Below, piece by piece: positions 8,015-17,985 of a stretch of 61,325 nt of DNA (position 1 is its first letter; each line of letters opens with the position of its first letter). Location: the NCBI RefSeq assembly GCF_003024605.1, contig NZ_PYJQ01000003.1, forward strand, positions 1 through 61,325, read 5' to 3'. The notes under the pieces are model-generated. The model was given only the letters and a program-made list of their open reading frames with translations, did no database searches and was not told the origin of the DNA. The position numbers and the translations under genes were made by a program. The DNA is from Rhizobium sp. JAB6 (lineage in GTDB: Bacteria; Pseudomonadota; Alphaproteobacteria; Rhizobiales; Rhizobiaceae).

Positions 8015-10024
8015 CTAGAATGTGCGTGTCCGGCCGAAGGAACGCAGCAGAAGATTGACGGATACGGCGACCTTGTCGAGGTCGCGAATGTCTTGCGAAT
8101 AGTCTCCCGTATAGAGCTTTACAATCATTTGATCTCGGATGGCGCCAGTAAGGTCGAAATGAAGGTGGAGATAATAGGCTTGCCGATCGCCTCCCCGGCT
8201 CACGCTTCTGCGTCGCTGAGTGACCTGCTTCAGTTCGGCTTCGAAGGGTGCAAAGCCGTGAAGATGCAGCAAGACCGATTTGGATTCGAAGCGTGAATCC
8301 ACCGCAACCGCGACCACGGCCTTATCGAGCGCCAAACTGACCAACCGGCCGGGAATGTCATCCACCGAGGCCGGTTCGTCCAATTTGAACGCGTGAAACA
8401 ATCGTTGCGGTTTCTCGAAGCAAATGAGGGAGGCGATGACTAAGACGACGATGTTGATGCCGGCCCAGAAAGCGGCGATCGGCGAAAATTGCGCCTGGAT
8501 CTGTGTTGTCTCGGGGACGATATCGATGAGCAGTCCGAGCGCCGTTATCGTGATCAAGGTTGCGATCCAGGCAAACGTATATTTGTCGAATTGTTTTGCT
8601 TGATTGCCGCTGCCTTTCGGCGTCACCCTAAACGGCTTGCCGAATGGTCTGATCAGGCTCGACAACACGGTCGGCAGCATTCGGAAAGTCGCAAAGGTCC
8701 CAACGGCACTTGAGATAATGGGCAGATATCGCGTTGGCGTTATCCAAAGCATGAGAAGGAAATAGGCCGCCAGCAACGGAACCTGGTATGAGACGTAGTC
8801 AGCGATGTCAGTGAAATAAAGCGGCAAAAGTCCGAACCAGAGATAGGCGATCGGAATGACCAGGATCATCAGGCGAACCAGATATTGGACTATCCATGAA
8901 ACCGGCAGGAACAGGATCCGCTGAAACAAAGACAGTCCTGGGCCGAGCAGCGGACCATTGTGCAAGTAAAGCGTCTGAATGCCACCCTGGCACCAGCGTT
9001 CTCGCTGAACGAAATAGGCGGTGAGATTTTCCGCGGCGAGTCCCATCGACAGGCGCTCGTTCAAGTAGCGCGTCTTATAGCCTTTGTTGAGCATGGAGAG
9101 CGTGGTGAGCAGATCCTCGGTGATCGACTCCGTCGGGAAGCCGCTGATCGCGTCGATCGCCTTGCGCCGAGCGATCGAGCACGAGCCACAGCAGAAGCTG
9201 ACGTCCCATCCGTCGCGGCTGGGCGCGATCTCGTCAAAAAACAGACGCTGCTCGTCAGGCCATATGTTCTCCAGCCCCAGGTTCGTCTGAACGGGATCGG
9301 CATTAAAAAAGTGCTGCGGTGTCTGGACGATACCGATGCTTTCGTCGGAGAAGAAGGGCAGTGTACGACGAAGAAAGTGCCGGTAGGGGACGAAATCGGC
9401 ATCGAAGACGGCAATGAATTCGCCCGAGCTGACTTGCAGACCATTATTCATGTTGCCGGCTTTGGCGTGAACGTTGTTGCTGCGCGTGACATGAATAGCG
9501 TTCTTCTCTTCACAAAAGGTTTTTAGCCAGTCGCGGCGCTGGTCGTCGAGGACATAAACCTTGAGCTTTTCTGCCGGGTAATCGAGTGAGAGTGCGCCGA
9601 CAATTGTTCGCTCCAGGACGTCGAGCGGCTCATTGTAGGTGGGAATGAAGACATCCACCGTCGGCAGTTCGCGCTCGTCACGCGAAAAAAAGATATTGCC
9701 AAGCTCATCCGTCTCGAGGCTGCGGTCGACGTAGCGGCTCATGAGGATGAGGAACAGCACAACGTCGGAAAATGCGAGAAGTTCGACGATAAAGACGAGC
9801 CAGACCCAGTAGAAATTGGCACCATCGTAGGGATAAGGAAGGACGGTTTGCGTGAACCGCCAAATCATGTAGCGCAATGCGACGGCCGCGACGAACCCGC
9901 AGGTAAGTGTCCTCGTCCAGCTATGATGGCGCGACCAATTGAATGGTCCCAAGAAAAAGAAGGCCACCACGAGAAAGGTCGGAGCGAGGGCTAGAAGATA
10001 CTGAACCACAGGTTCCTGACCCAA
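8015..10024 (-). CDS. bgsA: Mixed-linkage beta-glucan synthase-like glycosyltransferase, BgsA
   Basis: Processive GT2 glycosyltransferase of about 669 residues with N-terminal membrane helices, a cytoplasmic catalytic domain and further helices. Catalytic signatures are complete: VLDD at about 158-161, DAD at 208-210, TED at 302-304 and QRERW at 340-344, the pattern of cellulose synthase-like enzymes. The C-terminal roughly 120 residues follow the last helices and lack a recognisable PilZ motif; BgsA of Sinorhizobium meliloti is known to bind c-di-GMP through such a non-PilZ tail. The preceding HlyD-like gene overlaps it, as in bgsBA. Starts are unusual: TTG at 10024 or, with a better ribosome site, GTG at 10009. 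Confidence 0.82.
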   Translation of the reverse strand: MGQEPVVQYLLALAPTFLVVAFFFLGPFNWSRHHSWTRTLTCGFVAAVALRYMIWRFTQTVLPYPYDGANFYWVWLVFIVELLAFSDVVLFLILMSRYVDRSLETDELGNIFFSRDERELPTVDVFIPTYNEPLDVLERTIVGALSLDYPAEKLKVYVLDDQRRDWLKTFCEEKNAIHVTRSNNVHAKAGNMNNGLQVSSGEFIAVFDADFVPYRHFLRRTLPFFSDESIGIVQTPQHFFNADPVQTNLGLENIWPDEQRLFFDEIAPSRDGWDVSFCCGSCSIARRKAIDAISGFPTESITEDLLTTLSMLNKGYKTRYLNERLSMGLAAENLTAYFVQRERWCQGGIQTLYLHNGPLLGPGLSLFQRILFLPVSWIVQYLVRLMILVIPIAYLWFGLLPLYFTDIADYVSYQVPLLAAYFLLMLWITPTRYLPIISSAVGTFATFRMLPTVLSSLIRPFGKPFRVTPKGSGNQAKQFDKYTFAWIATLITITALGLLIDIVPETTQIQAQFSPIAAFWAGINIVVLVIASLICFEKPQRLFHAFKLDEPASVDDIPGRLVSLALDKAVVAVAVDSRFESKSVLLHLHGFAPFEAELKQVTQRRRSVSRGGDRQAYYLHLHFDLTGAIRDQMIVKLYTGDYSQDIRDLDKVAVSVNLLLRSFGRTRTF

Positions 10025-11256
10025 TTCGAAAAACCGAGTCCATGCCTTGGAAAGCGGACCTGGACCGAACGTCCCACTTGGCAGAAATTTTCGAAGTCGC
10101 TGTTCATGAAGGAAGATTGCAGACGAACCCTGATGTGGGCATTGCGTTGTGATGTAAAGGGCAGGCTCGCCGCAAATGAATCGGTTTCCGTAGCTGCAGA
10201 GCTGCCCTTTACGGAAACGACCGAACCTTTGAAAACATCGCTACGCCCCAGCAGCCGAACCTGCGCGGCCAGGCCGGGATAGATCTCGTCATAGTCGACT
10301 TCGGGGACAAGGATGTCGACGAACAGCTCTCGGCAATCGAGAATTCGCATGAGCTGATTGTTGAGCACGACGTTAGAGCCATTGACGATGCTTCTGCTCC
10401 AAACAACGCCCTCGAATGGCGCGGTTACGGACGCCGATTCGAGACTGCTCACGCGAATGCCTTCTTCCGTGAGCTGCTTTTCGACTTCGGCGGCGCGAGC
10501 TTCATTTTCGGCGATCCGGGAATTCAGGTCGCTGATGTGGACGATCACCTCATCCTGACGTTGGCGGAAGTAGGGTACGTCGTTCTGTCCATCTCCGAAT
10601 ACGAAAATGCCCTGTCGAACGGCGTTCAGCCGTTGTTGCAATTGATCGACGGTCAGGTTGCTCACTTCGACCTCGCCCCCGGTCGCCGCGCCGGTGGCGC
10701 GTGCGGCATCCACCATTCGCTGGGTGAGTATCCCCTTGGATTCCAGCTCCTTCCGGCGATCGAAATCGACCTGCGCGGCGAGATCTTGCGCCTGCGAAAC
10801 CTCGACCCTCTTCCGCAAAATCTCGACTTCGCGTTCAAGGTTTGAAATCGTAGCCTGCTTGAAGATTTCCAGGCGATTTCCCAGTTGGTCGCGAAGCTGC
10901 GTGAGATCGTCGCGTTCCTTTTTCAGCGCTGCCACTCGATCAAGGGCGGTATTGCGCTCCGCCTCAAGGGAGGCCAGAACTGCGCGGCTCACGCGAGGAT
11001 TGCTGATTTCGGCGAGATTGTCGCCGGCTTTGACAGGAACGCCAACCTTTGCTGGCTCGCCCGAAATCACACCGTCGATAGGAGCATTGAGGAGAGCCAG
11101 GCGCGCATTGACGGTGCCATCCCGGCTTGTATAGCCCGTGATTGCCGGTAGCGAGACGACAATTGCAAGCGCCAGCAGCAAAAGGCCGACGGTGACACGG
11201 ATAATGCGATGATTCCAAATCATGTCAGCGATAGGACCAGCGGGGTTAGCGGTCAT
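9991..11256 (-). CDS. bgsB: HlyD-family membrane fusion protein, BgsB-like
   Basis: Membrane-fusion/adaptor protein of about 421 residues. One membrane helix follows a short cytoplasmic tail (about residues 15-40), then a split biotinyl-lipoyl-like domain (LLNAPIDGVISG near 60 and SASVTAPFEGVVWS near 290) flanks a long alpha-helical coiled coil. It ends inside the glycosyltransferase gene start (19-34 base overlap), so the two are co-translated. In Sinorhizobium, BgsB works with BgsA in making and exporting a mixed-linkage beta-glucan under c-di-GMP control. The ATG at 11256 was preferred over an in-frame TTG at 11286. Confidence 0.8.
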   Translation of the reverse strand: MTANPAGPIADMIWNHRIIRVTVGLLLLALAIVVSLPAITGYTSRDGTVNARLALLNAPIDGVISGEPAKVGVPVKAGDNLAEISNPRVSRAVLASLEAERNTALDRVAALKKERDDLTQLRDQLGNRLEIFKQATISNLEREVEILRKRVEVSQAQDLAAQVDFDRRKELESKGILTQRMVDAARATGAATGGEVEVSNLTVDQLQQRLNAVRQGIFVFGDGQNDVPYFRQRQDEVIVHISDLNSRIAENEARAAEVEKQLTEEGIRVSSLESASVTAPFEGVVWSRSIVNGSNVVLNNQLMRILDCRELFVDILVPEVDYDEIYPGLAAQVRLLGRSDVFKGSVVSVKGSSAATETDSFAASLPFTSQRNAHIRVRLQSSFMNSDFENFCQVGRSVQVRFPRHGLGFSNWVRNLWFSIF

Positions 11257-11428
11257 CGGTCCGGCGACCTTGGCCGACAGATGCAACTAGGTCTTGTGTA
11301 ATTTAGCGCGAAGGAATTTAGCCGGCAAGTGGCGGCGATGGGCTTGTGTTAACGAATGAGAATACGCTGTCTCATTAACGGTCGAAGGAGGTTCAAGCCT
11401 CACCCTTCCACCATCAGGCAAGCGGGCT

Positions 11429-11453
11429 GGAACATTATTCCACTTTGCCAGTT
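11429..11453 (+). promoter_or_regulatory. Candidate sigma-EcfG-type promoter (GGAAC-N16-AGTT)
   Basis: GGAAC at 11429-11433 and AGTT at 11450-11453, spacer 16, about 32 bases before the ATG of the small secreted protein gene. One mismatch to the general-stress consensus in the -10 box, so tentative. Confidence 0.4.
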
Positions 11454-11484
11454 GATCTTGAGGGAAATTAAGGAGGTATACGAA

Positions 11485-11778
11485 ATGCGAAAAATAATGA
11501 TTGCCTGTGCGGCCATCACCATCTGTGCTGGTTTACCTGCGGCTGCGGCAGCAGAAGAGGTCATCGTCGACGGGCCTTCCTATGATCAAGGCTATCGTCA
11601 CCACCGCCATCACCACCCGTATGTTGCGCTAAGCGACCGGGGCATTGCCATCGGATCGGTTCGCGAGCGTGATCGATACCATCGCTATAACGATCGCGGC
11701 CGTTGCATGACAAGGACTGTCACTCACACCGATGAAAATGGCGACGAGGTCACCAGAACCATGCGGCGCTGCGATTAG
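11485..11778 (+). CDS. Small secreted His/Tyr/Arg-rich protein of unknown function
   Basis: A 97-residue protein with a clear Sec signal peptide (MRKIMIACAAITICAGLPAAAAA, cleavage likely after AAA near residue 23) and a polar mature part. The mature part carries a histidine-rich cluster (HHRHHHP near residue 40) and ends with a short cysteine-containing segment (RGRCMTRTVTH…RRCD). I do not recognise a named family. The start is set by a near-perfect ribosome site (AAGGAGGTATACGAA) before the ATG. The histidines could bind metal, but this is conjecture. It is transcribed away from bgsB and ends 112 bases before an intrinsic terminator. Confidence 0.75.
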   Translation: MRKIMIACAAITICAGLPAAAAAEEVIVDGPSYDQGYRHHRHHHPYVALSDRGIAIGSVRERDRYHRYNDRGRCMTRTVTHTDENGDEVTRTMRRCD

Positions 11779-11889
11779 CAGCGCCGACGTGGGGGCAGCT
11801 TCCAACCGGCATCTATTCTTAGCCTTTGCGGGCGAAGCGGTCGTTGATCAGACTTCTGCTGGATTGGTACGCAAAGAAAGGCATCGGCG

Positions 11890-11923
11890 GAGGACGGATA
11901 TCAGACAGTTTCCGTCCTCTTTT
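11890..11923 (+). terminator. Intrinsic terminator
   Basis: GAGGACGGA (11890-11898) pairs with TCCGTCCTC (11911-11919) over a 12-base loop and is followed directly by a TTTT run. It probably ends the transcript of the small secreted protein gene. Confidence 0.7.
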
Positions 11924-12087
11924 CCTCGGCGATCGGGCGTCTTGCCGCGTGCCCGTGGAATAGACGTCGATGAGATGAAACATCAACGCGAAGGGCCGGC
12001 GCGGCCGGCTCCTCTATAATAAACCTACGCCTGTGAGAGGTCTCCGCTTGAACCACCGGCATTGCACATCCGGTGGATGGTATGACC

Positions 12088-12339
12088 TCACTCCTCGAAG
12101 ATATATATGTCGCCTTCCTTCAGCGCTGCAAGAAATGCCTCTCTGGCTTCGTCCGCTTCCATTTTGCCCTGCTGAACGGCCAGAAGTGCTTTCATCGCGG
12201 TGTGATAGGCTTGGCCATCTTCAAGAGTTGGCCACTCGTTCAACATGAATTCCGCCGCGCGCTCCGCGCTAGAGATTGTCAAACGGTCTCCCGTCTTCCG
12301 GGTTTCGACTATGACAGGCTTACTCCACCATTGGGCCAT
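12088..12339 (-). CDS. DUF982 domain protein
   Basis: An 83-residue protein with the DUF982 pattern: a W-x-x-PV start (MAQWWSKPVIVET), an ISSAERAAEFMLNEWP block in the middle and a C-terminal helix rich in A/E (ADEAREAFLAALKEG). The family is abundant in Rhizobiaceae and has no known function. The ATG at 12339 follows a perfect AAGGAG site. A promoter matching the general-stress consensus exactly (GGAAC-N16-CGTT) lies 22 bases upstream of the start, so stress induction through sigma-EcfG is likely. Confidence 0.85.
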   Translation of the reverse strand: MAQWWSKPVIVETRKTGDRLTISSAERAAEFMLNEWPTLEDGQAYHTAMKALLAVQQGKMEADEAREAFLAALKEGDIYIFEE

Positions 12340-12361
12340 GGGCTTTCTCCTTGTCGCGGTC

Positions 12362-12386
12362 AACGCCCTGCCAGTTGGAATGTTCC
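12362..12386 (-). promoter_or_regulatory. Sigma-EcfG-type promoter (GGAAC-N16-CGTT) of the DUF982 gene
   Basis: On the minus strand GGAAC occupies 12386-12382 and CGTT 12365-12362, with a spacer of 16. It is an exact match to the alphaproteobacterial general stress (EcfG/RpoE2) consensus and is well placed for the DUF982 gene. Confidence 0.7.
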
Positions 12387-12760
12387 GGGAGGAAGTTCTT
12401 GGCTCGAGTGAAATCTCGACGCACGCGAACAAAGAGAGCTCAGCTAGTCATTATCGCCCACATCGACTTTACCTATTTCTCACCTTCTTCCAGCCGGCGG
12501 GCAATCGCATGGCTGCAAGGAAGGTGAGGGCGTGGATTCTCCGCGTTCGGCTGCTTGACGCCATGCGCCCGCCCTCGACGGCCCGGTTCGGCTCCGTCGA
12601 TCCGGGCTGCCGTTTTGGGGTCCAATGCCGAGTAAGCAATTATTAGGAGTATAAACCCATTCTATAGAACTGGTCACTGTATGTGTCGTGCTTTGAGCCG
12701 AAATGGAGCTGCTTGAACGAGAGGCTCGAGGGTTTGCGGATGCAATGGCGTGGAGGGAGC

Positions 12761-14329
12761 ATGCACGCATTTTTTGAAAGTAAGGCAGGAAAGCAGCTCG
12801 CTGCCCTACTATGCGGTGCGGTCGTGCTTTGGATTGTCGGCTATGTTTGGCATGTCTCCATATTTTACGGCTTGAGAAACATATCCGATGCGTCCGTCGA
12901 TTTTGTCTTCCTGAATTTGATCGTCGTGGGGGCAGTGAGCTCGAGCTATTCACTGTTACGAATTCTTGAGCTGCGCAAGGAGATGCAGAGGCAAGAGGAG
13001 CTTGCAAAGCAGGCGCACTGGATCGCAACGCATGACCATCTTACCCGCCTGCCCAACAGATATGCGCTCGAGAAATTCGAGCTTGCGCAATCAACCGATG
13101 CGGATAGTCAAGAACCTTCCACTGCGACGGTCTTCTCCCTCGATCTCGACGGTTTCAAGAAAGTCAATGATTTGGTCGGCCATCAAGGTGGCGATCGGCT
13201 TCTGCAGGAAGTCTCGAAGCGTCTGTCCCAATTCGCCGATCCCGCGAGCGTCTTTCGTCTGGGGGGCGATGAGTTTCTCGTTATTGCAAGGGGATTGGCG
13301 GCGCAAAAGGATGAAAAATTCGCAAGATTGCTGATCCAGGCCATCAGCCAGCCAATACAGGTGGGCGCAATATCGTGCCAGGTGGGTGCAAGCGTCGGCT
13401 ATGCCAGGTGGCCTGAACAGGGGCTCGCTTTGGAGGACGTCTGCCATCGTTCGGACATCGCGCTCTACGAGGCCAAAGCAGTCGGAGCAAGCAACGCCTT
13501 GCAATTTTCGGAGGAGATGCAGCGCAAAGTGACCGACCGTGCAAGGCTTGAGGATGAGCTTCGCAGGGCAATTGCTGAATGTCGGATCAGGTCATTTTAC
13601 CAGCCTCTTATTGACCTTCGCTCCGGCGAGGTTTGTGGGTTCGAAGCTCTCGCCAGATGGACTTTGGACAATGGCGAACAGATATCGCCGCAGATATTCA
13701 TTCCCATCGCCGAGGAGACCGGCCTGATGACGGAGCTGTTTCAGCAGCTATTGCGAACGGCCTGCGAGGATGCAAAGCTGTGGCCGGATCAGATATCGCT
13801 CTCCTTTAACGTCTCGGCAATCCAGATGGACGACAGATTGCTTGCGACGCGGATTCTCAAGGTTTTAAAAGAAGTTGGCTTCTCCCCTTCCAGACTGGAA
13901 GTGGAGATCACCGAGAATGCTTTGATCCGCGATCCCAATCTTGCCGCATCGGTGGTCGACGACCTTCATTGCGCCGGCATTCAGATTGCTCTCGACGACT
14001 TCGGCACCGGCTACTCAAGCCTTGCGCAACTGGCTCGATATCAGTTCGACAAGATCAAAATCGACAAGAGTTTCGTAGATCCCGCTCGCATCTCCGACGA
14101 ACGCCATGAAAAGATCCTGCAGGCGCTCCTCCTTATGAGCCGAGGGCTCGATGTAAAAACCACGGTCGAAGGCATCGAGAACTACACGCAGCTTGCATAT
14201 TTTCTGCGTGAAGGCTGCGATATCGGCCAAGGATATCTTTTTGGAAAGGCCATGCCCGCCTCTGAGGTGATCCCCTACTTGCGCAATCGCAAGTCGGTTC
14301 TCAAAGCCCAGGCATTCCAAGCCTCCTAG
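12761..14329 (+). CDS. Membrane GGDEF-EAL protein (c-di-GMP turnover)
   Basis: A 522-residue protein with two N-terminal membrane helices (about residues 15-70), a GGDEF domain and a C-terminal EAL domain. The GGDEF motif is intact (FRLGGDEFLV), and no RxxD inhibitory site precedes it. The EAL domain keeps EALARW, the N of FNVSA, E of VEITE, DDFGTG, K of KIDKS, and the E and Q of the last motifs, so phosphodiesterase activity is plausible; the balance of the two activities cannot be told. The ATG at 12761 was chosen because GGAGGGAGC precedes it; in-frame starts exist at 12740 and 12683. It lies 1.5 kb from the bgsBA glucan genes. Confidence 0.88.
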   Translation: MHAFFESKAGKQLAALLCGAVVLWIVGYVWHVSIFYGLRNISDASVDFVFLNLIVVGAVSSSYSLLRILELRKEMQRQEELAKQAHWIATHDHLTRLPNRYALEKFELAQSTDADSQEPSTATVFSLDLDGFKKVNDLVGHQGGDRLLQEVSKRLSQFADPASVFRLGGDEFLVIARGLAAQKDEKFARLLIQAISQPIQVGAISCQVGASVGYARWPEQGLALEDVCHRSDIALYEAKAVGASNALQFSEEMQRKVTDRARLEDELRRAIAECRIRSFYQPLIDLRSGEVCGFEALARWTLDNGEQISPQIFIPIAEETGLMTELFQQLLRTACEDAKLWPDQISLSFNVSAIQMDDRLLATRILKVLKEVGFSPSRLEVEITENALIRDPNLAASVVDDLHCAGIQIALDDFGTGYSSLAQLARYQFDKIKIDKSFVDPARISDERHEKILQALLLMSRGLDVKTTVEGIENYTQLAYFLREGCDIGQGYLFGKAMPASEVIPYLRNRKSVLKAQAFQAS

Positions 14330-14409
14330 ATCTGGCAAATGCGCGGCAATTGCATGATGGAGGGCGGCGACGGCCCTTCAGCGCGCCTCGACACCGAAAT
14401 CGCCTATAT

Positions 14410-14655
14410 TCAGTGGGTGGAGACCTTTTCGTTGGCGAGGAGAATAACATAGTCCTCCGAAGCGTCGGCCAAAGCTAAGGCGATTTCCTCGATCGAAAAC
14501 CCTTCCTGCTGCAAATTCTCTACCATTTCCAACATTGCGATTTCGACCCGGGCACGCGTAGTGCTCTGCGGAATGGCGGATACGTTGTTCCCAAGGCTAT
14601 CTACACTCATTTTCAGACCCTCTTCAAAGGCACGAATGCCGCGTAGGTTATCCAT
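14410..14655 (-). CDS. Conserved-looking small protein, function unknown
   Basis: An 81-residue acidic helical protein, lacking a signal peptide or membrane segment. Two amphipathic helices can be seen (RARVEIAMLEMVENLQQEG and IEEIALALADASEDYVILL). It is not assigned to a known family. The gene is transcribed toward the GGDEF-EAL gene and has an AT-rich upstream region with a short inverted repeat (ACAAC-TGAAT-GTTGT near 14702-14716). Codon usage is normal for the region, which supports it as a real gene. Confidence 0.6.
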   Translation of the reverse strand: MDNLRGIRAFEEGLKMSVDSLGNNVSAIPQSTTRARVEIAMLEMVENLQQEGFSIEEIALALADASEDYVILLANEKVSTH

Positions 14656-14951
14656 ATGTTATTGATTATGCAAGTATAGACCGAATATCGCAAAATATTG
14701 TGACAACTGAATGTTGTAATACTTATCGTTTTAATGTTCCAACGTGAAATTATACTCGCGATTGGACGCGTAGGACGGCAGCGGGCATGGCGAATTCGGA
14801 CGAGAAAACAGCACGCGAGAACCTCGCTAAGCGCAGTGCTCAACCCGCCTCGCGGCGGCCTTGTCTATCCGGCGCTTCGGCCCGATCAAACATGCCTGCC
14901 TCCGTTCCCCGCGCCAAAGCGGCACCCCTGGCGGCGTATGCAAGGATCTAG

Positions 14952-14977
14952 GGAAACTACAAGGGCTAAAAAGCGTT
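14952..14977 (+). promoter_or_regulatory. Candidate sigma-EcfG-type promoter upstream of the LigD operon
   Basis: GGAAA (14952-14956), spacer 17, CGTT (14974-14977); one mismatch to GGAAC-N17-CGTT. It lies 34 bases before the first gene of the operon. Stress control of NHEJ genes by RpoE2 is known in Sinorhizobium. Confidence 0.5.
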
Positions 14978-15011
14978 CTGTTGCTGTGAACCCCATCAGC
15001 AGGAGACAGCA

Positions 15012-15320
15012 ATGGCGGACGACAGCACCACGACGATCAGCGCCACATTTCAAACACGTCAGGCAGCAGATCTTGCCATCGAGCATCTGGTTCAGCAGCA
15101 TGGAATTTCCAGGCCGGACATTTTCGTTCAATCGGCAGGCGACCGAAACACTGCGGGTTCGACGCCCTCGGGAGGAGATGCCTCGCACGGAGAGGGAGCG
15201 CGCCGCGACGCACCGCTTGCAGGCGAGATCGAGGTCTCGGCGGATATCGCCTCCAGCCTGGCCGCGACCGTCCGGCGCAGTCTCGCAGATGCCGGCGCGC
15301 TGCGTATATGGAGCCGCTGA
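15012..15320 (+). CDS. Small protein of unknown function, first gene of the LigD operon
   Basis: A 102-residue protein with an AGGAGAC ribosome site. The first 40 residues look like a ferredoxin-like alpha/beta unit ([20 protein letters not shown]…[12 protein letters not shown]), then a Gly/Ser/Ala-rich linker, then a second similar segment ([25 protein letters not shown]). The start pattern resembles small stress-associated proteins in which a residue-pair sensor of this sort precedes a Gly-rich region, but I cannot name a family. Its stop lies 2 bases before the LigD ATG, so it is translationally linked to the ligase. Confidence 0.7.
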   Translation: MADDSTTTISATFQTRQAADLAIEHLVQQHGISRPDIFVQSAGDRNTAGSTPSGGDASHGEGARRDAPLAGEIEVSADIASSLAATVRRSLADAGALRIWSR

Positions 15321-15322
15321 GC

Positions 15323-17956
15323 ATGGCCGACACTCTTTCGAAATACCGTGCCAAGCGCGACTTCCAGAAAACCAGCGAACCGAGCGGGGAGACGCATGTC
15401 AAACCCTCGAACCGCCGGCGTTTCGTCATTCAAAAGCATGATGCCACACGGCTGCATTATGATCTCCGCCTGGAACTTAACGGCGTCTTCAAGTCCTGGG
15501 CGGTGACGAAGGGACCATCGCTGGATCCGCGCGACAAGCGGCTGGCCGTCGAAGTGGAGGACCACCCGCTCGACTACGGCGATTTCGAAGGTACAATCCC
15601 CAAGGGCCAGTATGGCGGCGGCACGGTGATGCTCTGGGACCGCGGCTATTGGGAGCCGGAAGGCAGCGCCTCGCCCGAGGAAGCGTTGAGAAAGGGTGAC
15701 TTCAAGTTCACGCTGGACGGCAAGCGCCTGCATGGCAGTTTCGTCCTGGTCCGGATGCGCAAGGATCGGGACGGCGGCAAGCGAACCAACTGGCTGCTGA
15801 TCAAGCATCATGATGACTATTCGGTGGAGGAGAACGGCGCCGCCGTTCTGGAGGAGAATGCTATCTCGGTTGCCTCTGGCCGCAGCATGCAGCAAATCGC
15901 AGAGGGCACGGGCCGCAAACCACGGCCCTTCATGATGGCGAATGCAGATGTGGAGGCAGATGCGGTCTGGGACAGCAAGCACGGCCTCGCAGCCGACGAG
16001 CGCAAAAAGCGGCCGCGCAAGGATGTCGCGACCTCCAACCCCGCCGATCTGCCTGACTTCGTCGATCCGCAACTGTGTGAAAGAGTTGCTCGACCACCCG
16101 CTGGCAATGATTGGCTGCATGAAATCAAGTTCGATGGCTACCGCATCCAGATGCGCGTTGTCGACAGCGCGGTAACGCTGAAGACGCGCAAGGGCCTCGA
16201 CTGGACCGGAAAATATCCCGAGATCGCCAAGTCGGCGTCCGAACTTCCCGACTGCATTATCGATGGCGAGATCTGCGCGCTCGATGAGCACGGCGCACCG
16301 GATTTTGCCGCGCTGCAGGCAGCTCTGTCGGAAGGCAAAACGGATGACCTCGTTTATTTCGCGTTCGATCTGCTGTTCGATGGCGGCGAGGACTTGCGCT
16401 CGATGCCCCTGGTCGAGCGGAAGGAACGGCTGCAAAATCTTCTGGCCGAGGCGAATGACGATCCCCGCATCCGCTATGTCGAACATTTCGAAACCGGCGG
16501 CGATGCGGTACTCCGCTCCGCCTGCAAGCTGTCGCTCGAAGGCATCGTCTCCAAGCAGATGGATGCACCCTATCAGTCGGGCCGCACCGAAAGCTGGGTG
16601 AAATCGAAGTGCCGGGCGGGCCATGAAGTGGTGATCGGTGGTTATGCCAAGACCAACGGCAAGTTCCGCTCGTTGCTGGTCGGTGTCCACCGTGGGAGCC
16701 AGTTTGTCTATGTCGGACGCGTCGGCACCGGCTATGGCGCCAAGAAAGTGGAGACGCTGCTTCCGAGACTGAAGGCACTGGAGACGGCGAAATCGCCGTT
16801 TACAGGTGGTGCTCCGAAGAAGCAGGGGGAAGTGGTCTGGACAAAGCCGGAGCTTGTCGCCGAAATCGAATTCGAGGGCTGGACCGCGGACGGTCTCGTC
16901 CGGCAGGCCGCTTTCAAGGGTTTGCGCGAGGACAAGCCGGCAAAGGAGGTCGAGGCCGAAAAGCCGGCATCGCCGGGCAAGACCGAGACCGCTGAACCTG
17001 TCGCAGCCGCCACACATAAGCTTGTCCGTCGCAAAGGTGCGAAGGCCGAAGTCATGGGAGTTCTCATTTCCAATCCTGACAAGCCGTTGTGGCCGGACGC
17101 CGGTGACGGAGAGCCTGTCACGAAGGAAAAGCTGGCGCGCTATCATGAAGCTGTCGGCGCCTGGCTCATCGAGCATATTAAGGGCCGGCCATGTTCGATC
17201 ATTCGCGCACCGGATGGTATCGAGGGAGAGCAGTTCTTCCAGCGGCATGCGATGCCCGGCACCTCCAATCTTCTCGAACTGGTGAAAGTGTTCGGCGACA
17301 AGAAGCCATACCTGCAGATCGACCGGATCGAGGGGTTGGCCGCTATTGCCCAGATCGGCGGTATCGAACTGCATCCATGGAATTGCCAGCCGGGCAAACC
17401 GGAAGTGCCTGGACGTCTGGTGTTCGATCTCGATCCCGGGCCCGATGTGCCGTTTGCGAGCGTTGTTGCCGCGGCGCGCGAGATGCGCGACCGGCTCGAG
17501 GAGCTCGGTCTCGTCAGTTTCTGCAAGACCACGGGCGGCAAGGGTCTGCATGTCGTCACTCCGCTTGCCGTCAACAAGCGCAAGGCTCTGACCTGGGCCG
17601 AGGCAAAAGGTTTTGCACACGATCTCTGTCAGGATATGGCGCGCGACAATCCCGATCTCTACCTCATCAAGATGACCAAGAGCCTTCGGGGCGGCCGGAT
17701 CTTCCTCGATTATCTGCGCAACGATCGCATGGCGACCGCCGTCGCTCCCTTGTCGCCGCGCGCACGTCCGGGTGCCACGGTCTCGATGCCCCTCACATGG
17801 ACGCAGGTAAAGGCCGATCTCGACCCGAAACGATTTACGATCCGAACGGTACCGGCGCTGCTTGCCAAGAGCTCGGCCTGGCAGGATTATTGTGACGGCG
17901 AGCGACCGCTGGAGCAGGCGATCAAGCGCCTCGGGAAAACACGACGTGCAGCGTAA
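15323..17956 (+). CDS. ligD: Multifunctional ATP-dependent DNA ligase D (LigD)
   Basis: NHEJ ligase of 877 residues in the order phosphoesterase, ligase, polymerase. The N-terminal 3'-phosphoesterase domain (about 1-190) shows [13 protein letters not shown] and [20 protein letters not shown]. The ligase domain (about 240-560) has the nucleotidyl lysine in EIKFDGYR near residue 268, followed by the [10 protein letters not shown] motif. The C-terminal primase-like polymerase (about 585-870) carries [12 protein letters not shown], the metal-binding DLDPGPD and [13 protein letters not shown]. It repairs double-strand breaks together with Ku; no Ku gene lies in this window. The ATG at 15323 follows the preceding stop closely; an in-frame ATG at 15308 is possible. 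Confidence 0.96.
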   Translation: MADTLSKYRAKRDFQKTSEPSGETHVKPSNRRRFVIQKHDATRLHYDLRLELNGVFKSWAVTKGPSLDPRDKRLAVEVEDHPLDYGDFEGTIPKGQYGGGTVMLWDRGYWEPEGSASPEEALRKGDFKFTLDGKRLHGSFVLVRMRKDRDGGKRTNWLLIKHHDDYSVEENGAAVLEENAISVASGRSMQQIAEGTGRKPRPFMMANADVEADAVWDSKHGLAADERKKRPRKDVATSNPADLPDFVDPQLCERVARPPAGNDWLHEIKFDGYRIQMRVVDSAVTLKTRKGLDWTGKYPEIAKSASELPDCIIDGEICALDEHGAPDFAALQAALSEGKTDDLVYFAFDLLFDGGEDLRSMPLVERKERLQNLLAEANDDPRIRYVEHFETGGDAVLRSACKLSLEGIVSKQMDAPYQSGRTESWVKSKCRAGHEVVIGGYAKTNGKFRSLLVGVHRGSQFVYVGRVGTGYGAKKVETLLPRLKALETAKSPFTGGAPKKQGEVVWTKPELVAEIEFEGWTADGLVRQAAFKGLREDKPAKEVEAEKPASPGKTETAEPVAAATHKLVRRKGAKAEVMGVLISNPDKPLWPDAGDGEPVTKEKLARYHEAVGAWLIEHIKGRPCSIIRAPDGIEGEQFFQRHAMPGTSNLLELVKVFGDKKPYLQIDRIEGLAAIAQIGGIELHPWNCQPGKPEVPGRLVFDLDPGPDVPFASVVAAAREMRDRLEELGLVSFCKTTGGKGLHVVTPLAVNKRKALTWAEAKGFAHDLCQDMARDNPDLYLIKMTKSLRGGRIFLDYLRNDRMATAVAPLSPRARPGATVSMPLTWTQVKADLDPKRFTIRTVPALLAKSSAWQDYCDGERPLEQAIKRLGKTRRAA

Positions 17957-17985
17957 TCCCACAGGACGATCTTCAGGCGAGTCAG

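Noticed and set aside
12478..12660. Minus-strand frame ending ARRLEEGEK upstream of the GGDEF-EAL gene
   Set aside because: It has no usual start codon and no recognised family, so it is kept as non-coding. It could be a remnant but cannot be supported.
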